Assembly: GCF_026213295.1 (NCBI RefSeq)
Contig: NC_079428.1
Coordinates: 4,162,392 to 4,226,391 of the forward strand
Direction: 5' to 3'
DNA length: 64,000 nt
Source: Gadus chalcogrammus
Taxonomy: Eukaryota; Chordata; Actinopteri; Gadiformes; Gadidae
Position 1 is the stretch's first letter, and every line of letters begins with the position of its first letter. The translations under genes and the position numbers were made by a program. The notes below the pieces were generated by a model. The model was not told the origin of the DNA and did not search any database. It saw nothing but the letters and a program-made list of their open reading frames with translations. This document shows positions 47,197 through 58,389 of the stretch, piece after piece.

Positions 47197-48650
47197 GTAA
47201 ACTACATCCTGTGTTCCTTTCATATTGTGTACTTTTTGTGTATTGTTATTTTTTCTTCTAATTTCATGTACTTTTATTTAATTAATTTTTTTATTGTTGA
47301 GGTCTTGCACTGACTCAGAGAGGTTAGATGGCAACACATTTTTCACCACTGTGAATGTGTACAACTTTGACAACTTTTCCTCTCAAAGTTGGCTATTGTG
47401 ATGGGTTAACAATATATTTATGTACTATGTACTTATCTTACGATGTCCTCCAGTTAAGCTGTTTCTAATAACAGTGTAACATTAGAAACAAAGTTTATAA
47501 TTATTATAAATATTTATTATATCTTTAGCTTTTTGGATCTTCTGGTGAATCTCTCTTAGTCCACAGTCGTGACAATAGGAATGTGTTTCTACTTTGTTTA
47601 CTTATTTTATCAGTCATCTGTGGATGGACAAACTCGTTAATTATTTTGAGTTTGTGTTCACCCGGTCTTCCACCTCGTGCTATTAAACATTAACCCACCC
47701 GTGGAGCTTGGAAGAGATAAATTCTGAGCAACCACATATTTTCAGACCATTTACTAACCAAGTTTATTCAACGGCAATTAATTTACTACTTAAGCTTCGA
47801 AACATATACAGGAAGCACGACATTCTCTCGTAATACACCACAAATCACACAAGGTTGAGATCAGACAAGATCGGCAGTTGAGATCAGTTAGAACGGCATT
47901 CCATGGTCTCTTTGTGTTATCAGGTTGTTTGCTGAGGCTGGCTGTTGACTCAAAACTCCTCTGGCCTTTTACCTTGTCCAGAGTTACATAAGCAGCGCAT
48001 CTGAGCTAACAGGCTAGGGCCATGGTTCTTATCAGGGGCTTGATATGTTCAGAAGGACTTCTCTCGACCAACAAAGCGATTTGTATGTCATTACCCTTAT
48101 CATGCGTCTCGTAGGATGTTTTTAAACTGCTCTTTGACCTTTGCACTGACCGTCATTGACTTGGTCAACATAAATGTCATTAATATTTGTTTGTTATTTT
48201 TGGGACGGTCCAATGGGATATCTTACGGTGTAAAGTCTCAATCTTTGTTTTTGTGTGTGTAAAAGGGGAATGTATGTTCATTTTCTGTTTCGCTCGAGAT
48301 ATAAGAGCATCTCAGGCATTTAAAACATTTAGATTGGAGGTCAAATCTCTAAAAAGCATCAGTTTTTTCTTGTTCAGCTCATAATTCGAGACGTTTAAAA
48401 ATAAAGGGCTTGAACAAGAGACTACAGGCTGCGCTATGGCAGACGCAGACTGTCTTTTAACTGAAGCAAAACAAAACACTGATCCCATCTTCCAGGATTA
48501 AGTAACGACATTCAGACCAACCTCTCCCATCTCTTTTTCTCTAATTTTCCCCCAGCTTCCAGAAACCCTCAAGAGAAACCCAGTGATAAACCCAACAAAA
48601 ATAACGAACCAGGAAACCAGCCCGGTCGGAAAACACAAAGCGGGGACGCC

Positions 48651-51023
48651 ATGACCATCGGCTCTAAGAAGAAATCCACCCGGAGCTCCATGCGGATCGT
48701 CAAGTTCCTCGACGCTCCGGGCGGCTTCTACGGACGCATGTTCGAGCCCGACGAGCCCGAGGGCCCCGGGGACGCGCCGGCGTGGGTGGGGGAGGAGCGG
48801 GAGGAGGGGCAGGGGGATGGCGGCCCACAGACCTGCGGGCCGGCGGCGGCGGCGGCGGGCGCAGCGTGTCCAGGCCCTGTGGACCCGGAAGGCGAGGGGT
48901 TTGACGCCAACGACGGCGTAACCGAGGGCGACGACGGAGAGACGCTCCTGCGCGTCAAGGTCAGCCGCGGCGCCCCCGGGAGCCGGTGGAGCAGGAGGAG
49001 CAGCAGGAGGAAACCGAGAGAGGCCCCCCCCCCGGAGCCCGAGCTGACGGCGGGACCCCCTCCCTCGGTGGGGGTCGGGGTGACGGAAGAGCACGAGCCA
49101 ATGGGAGCGCTGATTCATTTCACCGTCACGGGAGACGCAGACGACCAGGTGCTGATCAGAGACAAGAAGAGAGGGAGGGAGGAGGAGGAGGAAGGAGAGG
49201 AGGAGAGGAGGCTGCGGAGGGAGCAGGAGGAAGGGATGAAAACGTTGAAGAGGAACACCGTGAAGAACTACCGCAAGGTGAGGGACGGAGGGGAGGGGGG
49301 AGGGAGGGAGGGGTGAGGGACGGAGGGGAGGGGGGAAGGAGGGAGGGGTGAGGGACGGAGGGGAGGGAGGGAGGGTTTGGGGAACGAAGCGAGGGAGGGA
49401 GGGGTGAGGGACGGAGGGGAGGGGGAGGGAGGGAGAGATGGACAGATTTTGACCTCTGGGAAATGTTTTGGCTAGCTACTACCTTCCCACACACAAACAA
49501 CGCACAAGGAAATTGGGTTTCCATGTACAGTTTCTGTCTTTCGATTCTTAATTTCGACTCCAATTTTGTCACGATATTGCCACTCTATATTCTTGTACAT
49601 ACAAGCAGAAAAAGGCCTACCCCTAATCAACAACAAGCACAGCGCTTACGTGACCATCACGATGTCCGGTTCAGAGCTGAAACCACTGAGATGACATCAT
49701 TTGCATCTCACAGATTGTGTGACAGATGGGGCATGATGCTAGGTACAATGCTATCGTCACAGTTCCACATTTCCCAGTTGAGAAGTTCCGCAATAAGTTG
49801 CCATGGAGACATTTATAGAATTCTAATAACGGGAGGTCAAAGTACATCGTGTATCTGTCCATGTCACCAGCAGCCCATTGGATACGTAGATAGGATTGTT
49901 GCTCCTTTGGTGTTGTGCGTTAGAAAATGAAACAATAGTTTCCTGTAACCTTAACCAGGTTACCTGAACCTATGATTTCGTGTCAAAAGTTCCCTTTTAT
50001 TTGCATTTCTGCGTGAAGATCACACTAACCATCACAAATGGAGAATGTGTCGTTCTTTATGGGCGGTAACTGCTGCGGTAACACCAACAAAATGGAAAAA
50101 CAATAAATAACCGCAAAAGGCCATCCACTTACGTACCACCTACACCTAATGCATCATGGGAAGTCACTGAAAAGTAATTCCGGTGGGACACCAACGTGCC
50201 CTCGAGTTCACCCTGCTTCTTATCAACCCGTCTGGTGTCACGTGTTCGCAGGTGGCGTTCCACCCGCTGTCCCCTATCAGCTGAGCGGAGTCTATCGCCA
50301 ACGCCTCCACCTACTAAACCCACACCGTAAACATTCCACTCCTGTTAACCAACCAAACTCCCCCTCCCTGCCAACATTCCTCTCAAGCTTAGCAACTTAA
50401 CGGCCAATGAAATCACACAGCGGAAATCACGCTAGCTTGTTTGATATTCTTCTAGGTTATGAGATGTGAACATTTCGCAGTGTTTGAGTTCCCTTCTCTC
50501 TTTAGAACGCGTTGGAGTAGACGTGTTTGTGTCACACGCGTGTCCAAACACTTAAATGTAGCTTGGCTCGCACGCAAGCACAAGGGATGGAACCAACAAC
50601 AAACACATGAACATCTGATCCTTTAAGCCGTAGCCTGCCCACCACAGCAACCCAACTCAATGGCTAAAAAATAGGAAGACGTCTTGCCAACAAAGTCTAC
50701 ATGTTGTTGGCACAACAAAGTCGACATGTTGTTGGCACAACAGACGTGACGTCGGAGGCGATCTTGAAACTAGGATGTCTGCGAAAGCAAGATTAGGGAC
50801 CATATGGTTCATCGCAATTGGCCCTTGTTTAGATTGCAAGTGTGCCGTCAACACCTGGAAACAATTTGTACCAATCACAAACTTGGATTCCATGACACTA
50901 ATTGGCAAAGCCCCACTGCGGGTTTGGGTTACTCTTTAACCAAAGAGGCAGACGCTGACAGTGTTGTCATGTGTACACGTGGACCTGGAGGTGCAATGTC
51001 GCTAACTGTTCCCCCCCCGGCTC

Positions 51024-51073
<50 letters not shown>

Positions 51074-51230
51074 GGCACTGGACCGGGCGTTCCGCCGCGG
51101 CTGGGAGGCGTTCATCACCAACCTGTACAGCGTCACGCTCAACCCCGTCACTTCGTCCACCACCACCACCTCCTCCACCACCCCGTCGAAGAAACACCAG
51201 AGAAGCATTATTTTGGCCGAGTTCCAATAG
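48651..51230 (+). CDS. uncharacterised acidic protein, two coding exons
   Basis: Exons 48651-49277 and 51075-51230 (TAG), phase 0 GT-AG junction, 260 residues. I do not recognise the family. Visible features: basic start [20 protein letters not shown], then a compact [19 protein letters not shown] segment; a low-complexity acidic/Ala/Pro middle; a Glu/Arg-rich predicted helix or coiled coil (about residues 178-205, [19 protein letters not shown]); then [11 protein letters not shown] joined to [21 protein letters not shown] Ser/Thr run and a terminal [14 protein letters not shown] follow. The amphipathic [16 protein letters not shown] and the [11 protein letters not shown] segment look like conserved ends around a variable middle. 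ATG 48651 is the first in-frame Met after the acceptor at about 48555, though the frame is open upstream to that acceptor. Codon use is strongly GC-rich, as in mark2 and b3gat3 exons. Confidence 0.75.
49278..49440 (+). repeat. ~35-bp minisatellite copying the exon donor
   Basis: About four units, each starting GTGAGGGACGGAGGGGAGG, begin exactly at the 5' splice site of the 48.6 kb gene (CGCAAG|GTGAGG). Each unit therefore offers another GTGAGG donor-like sequence. The third unit is longer, with a TTTGGGGAACGAAGC insert. Confidence 0.93.
51008..51072. repeat. (TC)n tract at an acceptor
   Basis: Pure TC with one G ends directly in the CTAG acceptor (51071-51074) of the last exon of the 48.6 kb gene. 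Confidence 0.95.
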
Positions 51231-51897
51231 TTGTGCTCAGACAATGACCACAACAACAACAACAGCGAAACACTGCCTGTTTACTTTTTCCAATTGATCA
51301 GACTGTTAATCAGAGGGGGATGAATGAATGAATGAATCCATCAGCGGCTACCGAAGCCGACTTCTCCACTGGTTCCGACCTCTCCACACATTCCTTAAAC
51401 TAAGCACTATCACGCGGAACGGGTTACCGGGCCGAGGGAAAGATCCGTGATGGCTGTCATAAGGGAGAAATATCGCTGTGTTCCCACGCTTGCTGACCCT
51501 TATATGGGCGTTGGGGACCGTGCTTCGTGCCTCCCAAACCACTGTGCTAGTTTTGTCTTTCTCATACCTCGTTGTAGTTCTACCACGGACGGCAGGGTGT
51601 TGGGTGGGAAGGTGATAAATGGAAACCAATCTTCCGTTAATTCTGGACAGGATTTGTTGGAGGAAGGTGTTTGTTTAATTTATATCATAGTCCAGCACTT
51701 GCAGACCTCCCGTGAAACCCTCCTGAGCACACATTATTGATTCATGTATCAGTGGTCTGTTGATTACTTTAAAAAAGGCCAACAAACTCAAAACTAAAGG
51801 TTATTGGCTGAGCACGATGACACCACCAGGTGGTTGATGTGTAACCGACGACTGGGATGGAAAATGTGTTCCGTGGACTCACTCCACGCTCGAACCC

Positions 51898-51936
51898 GGA
51901 ATAAAGGACATGGGATAAGGCCATGTCCTTTATTCC
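51898..51936. terminator. perfect hairpin carrying AATAAA on both strands
   Basis: GGAATAAAGGACATGG (51898-51913), a 7-base loop, then its exact reverse complement (51921-51936). AATAAA lies at 51900-51905 on + and, through the palindrome, at 51929-51934 on -. It is the first AATAAA about 670 bases after the stop of the 48.6 kb gene and could be its polyadenylation signal; the structure is certain, the role inferred. Confidence 0.6.
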
Positions 51937-52975
51937 AAATGATCATTTATCGCTCGATTTGATCGCTATCACTGAGGTAATGAGTAATGGATTAGGGCTA
52001 TCTACGAAGGCCCCTCCACTGCCTTTTTAAATAGCTCAATTTCCGCACAGCTTAATCTCAGTGTGTGTGATAAAGGTGTAGAATTGTATAAATTATTGCT
52101 CATTCCTGACTTGTCTTTTGATTGTTACCCTTGAATATGTTCATCAAAGCAAACGGAAATATTTGAAGAACCTTGCAAACCTCATATAGGGGACATGAAG
52201 GCACAGAACGATGGTCAAGATGCGTACATCTATGTGATTTGTTTTTGTTTTTTGCACCTATCAATTTGTCATCCGTCGTATATTTTGTTCAATCTTCAAT
52301 CTGTCCCACTTGTGTACTTTCATGTGTGTGTTTTTGTGTTACATGAAAGACTTTTTGGATTCTAATCAAAGCCTCACTGGATGAAGAATAATTTTATACT
52401 GAACCATTTCCGTGATAAAGTAAATACTTATTTATGCAAACGTGTGAGTTTTGTTTTTGGAAACGTATGTCATCGTTGCCATGACACTTGCAGCAGAACG
52501 CGATATTTCAACCAATAAGAATCCACCATACCGATTTTATTTTCAAAGAAAAACGTAGGTGTTATTTACTGGGTGTTGGGTAGAGATGCAAACAAGGGAC
52601 ACGTTTAACTAATAATACTGCACAAGATAAAACCAAAATATTTAATCTTAAACTCACTACGAACCGCAAAATATTGGATCTGTAAAATGGATTTGGGTTA
52701 TTTGACGATATTTTTGGTACTCTGGTATCAAATCTATGATGGTGAGTTGGAAAAAGTGTGAAGAATTCTGATGAGGTGCAAGACACCTGGTATTTATTTA
52801 ACTATTCAAGTTAATTCACCAGTTAATAGGCTGATGTGTAGAATATTTAACATGATAGGATGGAGGATAAATGATTAATTCACATACAATGTGGTGTGAA
52901 TCAAAGAATTGAAACCATTGAGCCAGGTGAAACCTCTCCATTTCACTCTTACTTTCTCTGCCCTCGACAATTAGT

Positions 52976-54114
52976 TTATCCCCGCTTCATTATTCCCGAT
53001 ATGTCTGGCAGTGGCAGTGGATACCTGCCTCCCTCCGACATGCCCGCCGCCAGTCAAACCTCGATGCACCAACTCGAGGACATAACAGCGACGCCAACTG
53101 GCCAGTTTGGGGAACTGGATGTCACTTCAGTTTACCAGGTTAGGCCTGCATTCATCTAGTGCTATACTTTTATTCTCTTGAAAGTTGGAACAAGGTTATG
53201 TCAAGGTACTGACAGTGAATGCACTATATATATTCTGAACGGAGACACTTACCGCTCGGTTCTTGACATGAACCTGCCCAAGACCCGTCTAGTGCCGTAG
53301 TTTTATTCTCTTGGAAGTTGGAACAAGGTTAAATTTATCAACTAAGTTTTCTCGTTTTATGTTGATATGTGTATGGCTGTGTCTTATTCCATTGATAATT
53401 GATAATCAGTTACATTAGATACATGTAATCTGCCTTTTCATTATGCAAAAGGCAGAACACATTCACACAGATAGTGGTTACAGTGAAGCTGTGACTTCAT
53501 ACACAAGGTCTATGCGTCATTGCTCTATTCAATTTTATTATGTGTTCACGACTAGGAATCAGGAGTCAACCGGACCGGCAAACCAACCCGAAGCCCCTTC
53601 TCTTTGGCGGGGCCAGGCTCATGGCTGACCAAAAGTCACATCACCACTCACAACCAGCCTAGGTCTAAGTCCTTGCTATACGTTTCCATCTCAGCCTACT
53701 GGTCTGACTGCCTCATTCGTCCCACTGAAAGACTCCTAATATGAATAATAACAATCATGTCTATAATTTGTGTGATGCCTTTCAGCGCACTCAAGGTCAA
53801 CTTAGAGTCCTTGAAATCGATAAATAGATGTGCTTTTAGATTTAACTGAGACTTGATACAGAGCCTTACACTGAGTAGCCTAATTTCAACACATTTATTT
53901 AAGGAAGACATTCCCGGAACTGACACGTTCATCCGTGGCTCTCTAGGGGTCTGACCAGCAGGCCTTTGGACCAGCAGATCAACCACCCTTCACTGTGGGA
54001 AGACGCCAGCAGTGGGGACTACACTACCCAAGATGCACCGCGGCCAATGAGTCGGTTGGTGGAGGACGGCAGCGGCAGACATGACGACAGCGCAACGCTG
54101 GGATGAGTGACCGC
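52976..54114 (+). CDS. unrecognised gene, 3' exons (partial)
   Basis: A good acceptor (TTTCTCTGCCCTCGACAATTAG) precedes an open stretch encoding YPRFIIPDMSGSGSGYLPP, SDMPAASQTSMHQLEDITAT and GELDVTSVYQ, ending CAG|GTTAGG (donor 53140). A second stretch after CTCTAG (53946) stays open in two frames. The frame reading LVEDGSGRHDDSATLG stops at TGA 54112-54114; a frame reading FTVGRRQQW stops earlier. AATAAA is near 54206. Which acceptor joins in frame is unclear: a phase-0 join would need CAG at 53974 or 53977, with a weak tract. The protein family is not recognised and upstream exons were not found. Confidence 0.4.
53156..53337 (+). repeat. SNORD25-flank relic between direct repeats
   Basis: Bases 53208-53287 match the 3' half and downstream flank of the SNORD25 units (GACAGTGAATGCAC, ATTCTGAA, GGAGACACTTACCGCTCGG, CATGAACCTGCCCAAGAC). 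The 5' half with C box and guide is missing. The relic is bracketed by about 50-base direct repeats (TTTTATTCTCTTGRAAGTTG and GGAACAAGGTTA) at 53156-53200 and 53289-53331. Confidence 0.8.
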
Positions 54115-54730
54115 AACTACATTGAGACGGCGGGGAATGTTTTGTTGATATGTGCATGTGTGAATAATATTGTATATCTGTCAGGAATATTGATGTATTC
54201 TTTTAAATAAAGGTTGGTTTTCATCCATATTATATGTATTGAGTGGTCATAAATTAAAAGGGAACAACATTCATATCCAATCCAGGAGAAAGTAGATTGG
54301 AGAAGACGTAGCCCTACCAGGTACATGACGGAGGAAGGTGTACATTACATTGAGATTGGGACACTGTATAGGATTGGAGATACATTTAGTAGGGAAACTT
54401 CTGAATGGTATGTGGGTAGCATGTGGGGATCAGAAACATTCAAACAAAGTGTCATTTAGAATTTACAAATCAGGAAGTTCATGTTTAAGGTATTGGCAGA
54501 AATTGGAGCTGACACATTCTCTGCAAAATCTCTCCTGGGACAAAATCCATCAGATAAAATCTCTTTCAGTAGGCTACTTTAGGACCACAAAGCTGGATGC
54601 TAGAACGTTATTTCTAATCCCTTTACTCGAAATGCCAAATGTACCTTCTCTAGATAAACAGTAGGAGGCAATAATACCCCGTATAAGGTGTCTAGGCTAC
54701 CAAGAAAAGAAAAGGAAGAAGAATGGTAGA

Positions 54731-54780
54731 GGGCGGGGCTGGGAAGAGGGAGGTATAAATATCTGATGCCGCCATTGCTC
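54731..54780 (+). promoter_or_regulatory. TATA and GC-box promoter of a 5'TOP host gene
   Basis: GC box GGGCGGGG at 54731-54738, TATAAAT at 54754-54760, and a pyrimidine start CTCTTTCC at 54778, about 24 bases after the TATA box. SNHG1-type host genes are known to be 5'TOP transcripts, so the start is placed at about 54778. Confidence 0.7.
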
Positions 54781-55168
54781 TTTCCACTCCTGCAAGCCTT
54801 CCGTTAAGGTAAGTTCATAGTCAAGCGAAGACCATTTATTTTTTTAGTAGGATTAGATATTCAAGTTATCTTTGGTTTAGTCTTTGTTGTACATTTGAAG
54901 TCAATAGTACTTGCACTGTAGTACGGCTTGCTTCAGTTAAAGCGTACTTGGCGGTTGTCCAATAAGCACTACCAGTGGTGGATGTTTCACACAACACGTA
55001 ACCATCCATGGCCATCGACGGGCTAAATGTGATCGTTTTCCACAGAACATTAATTTTATGCGTTTTGTAACCAGTGTCCTACATTTAACGCGTGATATTT
55101 TTAATGGGAGTATCGGCACCTTTTAAGCCGAGATTGGGTGTCACTGCTGCGGCCATTTTCGGTGTCTC

Positions 55169-55237
55169 TTATAATGATGATAACTTCACAGACCTGTTCT
55201 GAATGACTGTGAATGCACCATATTTATCCTGAATGGA
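55169..55237 (+). ncRNA. snord25: C/D snoRNA SNORD25 (copy 1)
   Basis: C box ATGATGA (55174), D' CTGA (55199), D CTGA (55229). The guide TTCACAGACCTGTTCTGA is that of U25, a 2'-O-methylation guide for 18S rRNA. Confidence 0.9.
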
Positions 55238-55431
55238 GACCCTGGCCGCTCAGTTCTTTACATAAACCTGCCCAAAACGACTAGCACGTGTTGTGCTCTG
55301 TAGACTGCAGTTAATGAGTTACTTTTTTCTTCTCAGATGGAAGCCGAACACTACCTTACGGCAAACGCCAAAGGTAAATGGAACTTGTTAAGTGGGCTTG
55401 GAAGTAGACGTCCATGCAACCTGGGTTGATT

Positions 55432-55498
55432 GCTACCGTGATGTTATTGAACTCTCTCACTGAATATTTTGTGGAAAACGTAAAATATTCTGAGTAGC
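55432..55498 (+). ncRNA. snord26: C/D snoRNA SNORD26 (copy 1)
   Basis: A terminal stem GCTAC/GTAGC encloses C box GTGATGT (55438), D' CTGA (55460) and D CTGA (55490). The guide TTGAACTCTCTCA resembles U26, a 28S guide; position in the host supports this. Confidence 0.8.
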
Positions 55499-55856
55499 GA
55501 AGTATGTGTTTGAGGTCTAAATGGGCTTTGATGATATAATGTTGAATACTGTTGATTTCTTTACATAGGTTGGACAATGCAGACCTATTCGAAGGTATTG
55601 GAGCCATTGGAGTTTGATGGTATTAGCCCATTGTCCACGCTACAATGATGATCTTTGAACTCTCTCTTGCCGAATCCAACTTTGAAGAAACTTCTTAACC
55701 AGATTCTGAGTAACCCAACGGAGCCCACCTCACTTCAAAAAGACTTGACGAGATTTAAAATCCCCTTTTTCTCACAGACTGTATGGACAGAACAAGGATG
55801 ATGGCTGCCTAGAATGGTGAGTGTTCCCTTTTTTACTAACTGAATAAAATGACGGG

Positions 55857-55928
55857 GTGTAGTGATGATTATCCAATAGACAAGCATATGGCTGATTTTT
55901 AGTGATGCCAAGTTTTAATCTGATTAAC
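55857..55928 (+). ncRNA. snord27: C/D snoRNA SNORD27 (copy 1)
   Basis: C box GTGATGA (55862), D' CTGA (55892), C' GTGATG, D CTGA (55920). The guide GACAAGCATATGGCTGA matches U27, which targets 18S rRNA. Confidence 0.92.
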
Positions 55929-56101
55929 CTCAAGGAGAATGTTTCATGTTAACTACATTTTCTAGTAGTGTGGCTAACAAGTTCTCTCTGCAGGTGGGAA
56001 TGTGAAATAGATTCATAAACCTGGACTTCGGGCAGTTTGTCCAATGGAGGACATTGTTGAGGTGAGTCCCACAAGATCTTAATGCTAGTCAACTTTACCG
56101 T

Positions 56102-56167
56102 GTTTCAATGACGATAAACCTAGCTCACTTTGAACCGATGTGAAACTATACAAACTTACTGAGAAAC
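56102..56167 (+). ncRNA. snord29: C/D snoRNA SNORD29 (copy 1)
   Basis: Terminal stem GTTTC/GAAAC, C box variant ATGACGA (56108), D CTGA (56159). The guide CTAGCTCACTTTGAACCGA matches U29, a 28S guide. Confidence 0.9.
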
Positions 56168-56347
56168 TTCAGATTCCATATGAATGGGACTATATTGGAA
56201 AGTTGCTAATGTCTATTTCTGCCAACAGACATGAGAGTTGATGGAGGACATGGGAGTTGGTGGTGTGTTGAGATTGTCCTAGTTTGAAAACCGCCCATAA
56301 TTAAAGGTGAGGATTCGTATTTGTAAAAAAATAAGTATATCAGTCGG

Positions 56348-56420
56348 CTTGAAATGATGATCATAAATTAGAATCTCGTTCGTCTGAATTACTGATGAGA
56401 AACCTAACCTGACTCAGGCC
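56348..56420 (+). ncRNA. snord30: C/D snoRNA SNORD30 (copy 1)
   Basis: C box ATGATGA (56354), D' CTGA (56384), C' CTGATGAG, D CTGA (56409). The guide GAATCTCGTTCGTCTGA matches U30, a 28S guide. Confidence 0.92.
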
Positions 56421-56585
56421 TAGGTAATCTGCTGGATTAATGGGACCATTTCTGTCAAAGCCTAACCATCTCATTTTGCTTTAGGTGTCATGGCGCTGGT
56501 GTTTAGAGACTACTTCTACTCTAACCAAGGTGGGTGTGAGAAGACTGGGTGTTGCTTAATGGCTGTAATTGAATGCAATTAGTCT

Positions 56586-56708
56586 CCTTAATGATGACAC
56601 CCGCACATGTCTTACGCCTTGGGTCAACGCCAGAACCTGAGAAGGTGAACCCACTGGTGCCAAGGCAGCAAGGGGATAACCTGTTGCGGTTGCAACCGTC
56701 TGAATGGT
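56586..56708 (+). ncRNA. snord22: C/D snoRNA SNORD22 (U22)
   Basis: C box ATGATGA (56591), D CTGA (56700), about 120 nt as in U22. Conserved blocks CACATGTCTTAC, AAGGTGAACCCACTGG and GGGGATAACCTGTTG are present. U22 is needed for 18S rRNA processing rather than methylation. Confidence 0.92.
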
Positions 56709-56883
56709 GTCTCTATGAACCTGGGTGTCATGCAGACGTATGGGGCTTTATTAAGGTGTTGCTACCTTTTTCGTTCTAGGGTTCCTAGACTGGTCCAGTG
56801 TTCATCTGCTACCCTGGTGTCCTTAAAACATCTGGGTCATCATGGTATGTTGACATTCATATCGCAAAACACTCCGTGGCTCT

Positions 56884-56953
56884 ATAGAATGATGTTGTAT
56901 TTTACCGCCCCAGTCTGAAGATTCATGACTGATTGGTACACACTCTGATCCTC
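56884..56953 (+). ncRNA. snord31: C/D snoRNA SNORD31 (copy 1a)
   Basis: C box ATGATGT (56889), guide TACCGCCCCAGTCTGA of U31, D CTGA (56945). U31 guides 28S methylation. Confidence 0.92.
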
Positions 56954-57531
56954 CATAACGACAGACTTAAGCAGCTGGTTTACTGCGATAAACATGATCA
57001 CTAACAGGCCTTTGTTTCCTCCAGTTATTGGGGCAGTCACGCTAACCACAACGACGGATGCCGTCTCAATCCCGTGGCCATGGCAGATGTTTCTAAAATG
57101 TCTGCCACGGGCAGGGTGTCGGACGGTGCCGACGTCTTTCCATGAAGGCAGGTTGGTGCATTGACAGTGCTGCAACCATTTAAATGAAATGAAATGATGA
57201 AGACAACCGTAACAGATCAGTAACATGTGCAATCTAGTGTTTAAACCTCCCTGTTGGCCCTTGATGGCACTGAGAACCCTGTATCAGGTGTAAGGTGACC
57301 TCTTGGAATCCCGTGGGGAGGGTCTAGTTGTGCATTAGACTGAAAAAAAAATCAGATCATAATGCCAAAGGGACTTTGCGCATGGACCACTTCAATGGCC
57401 TCTAAAGGCTTCCTAAATTGTCTTTTTCCTAGGAGCAAGACTGGGCCGGTGTTGATCTGCCACACTGGCATCCTCGGATCTGGATCATCATGGTATGTTG
57501 ACGTTCATATCGCAAAACGCTCCATGGCTCT

Positions 57532-57601
57532 ATAGAATGATGTTGTATTTTACCGCCCCAGTCTGAAGATTCATGACTGATTGGTACACACTCTGATCCT
57601 C
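57532..57601 (+). ncRNA. snord31: C/D snoRNA SNORD31 (copy 1b)
   Basis: Essentially identical to copy 1a: C box ATGATGT (57537), same guide, D CTGA (57593). Part of a ~648-base duplicated intron-exon unit. Confidence 0.92.
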
Positions 57602-58180
57602 CATAACGACAGACTTAAGCAGCTGGTTTACTGTGATACACGTGATCACTAACAGGCCTTTGTTTCCTCCAGTTATCAGGGCAGTCACGCTAACCACAAC
57701 GACACATGCCGTCTCAATCCCGTGGCCATGGCAGATGTTTCTAAAATGGCTCACACGGGCCTTCACCAGGGTGTCGGACGGTGCTGACGTCTTTCCATGA
57801 AGGCAGGTTGGTGCATTGACAGTGCTGCAACCATTTAAATGAAATGATGATGTGACAGATGATGGACAGTAACATATGCAATCTAGTTTGCAGTCTCCCT
57901 GTTGGCCCTTGATGGCACTGAGAACCCTGTATCAGGTGTAAGGTGACCTCTTGGAATCCCGTGGGGAGGTCTAGTTGTGCATTAGACTGAAAAAAATAAA
58001 TCTGATCATGATGCCAAAGAGACTTTGCGCAGGGACCACTTCAATGGCCTCTAAAGGCTTCCTAAATTGTCTTTTTCCTAGGAGCAAGACTGGGCCAGTG
58101 TTGATCTGCCACACTGGCGTCCTCTAATCTGGATGATCATGGTATGTGGAAGTTCATATCATAAAACACTCCGTAGCTCT

Positions 58181-58250
58181 ATAGAATGATGTTTAATTTT
58201 ACCGCCCCAGTCTGAAGATTCATGACTGATTGGTACACACTCTGATCCTC
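58181..58250 (+). ncRNA. snord31: C/D snoRNA SNORD31 (copy 1c)
   Basis: C box ATGATGT (58186), guide TACCGCCCCAGTCTGA, D CTGA (58242). Third copy, downstream spacer shortened. Confidence 0.92.
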
Positions 58251-58389
58251 CATAACGACCGACTTAAGCAGCTGGTTTACTGCGATACACGTGATCACTA
58301 ACGTGTTTGTTCTTTCCAGGTGGTCTGGATCCTGTGGGTGCTTCTTACTGGAAGGTATGTTGAGGTGTCACTGTAACTAAACTCAATGA

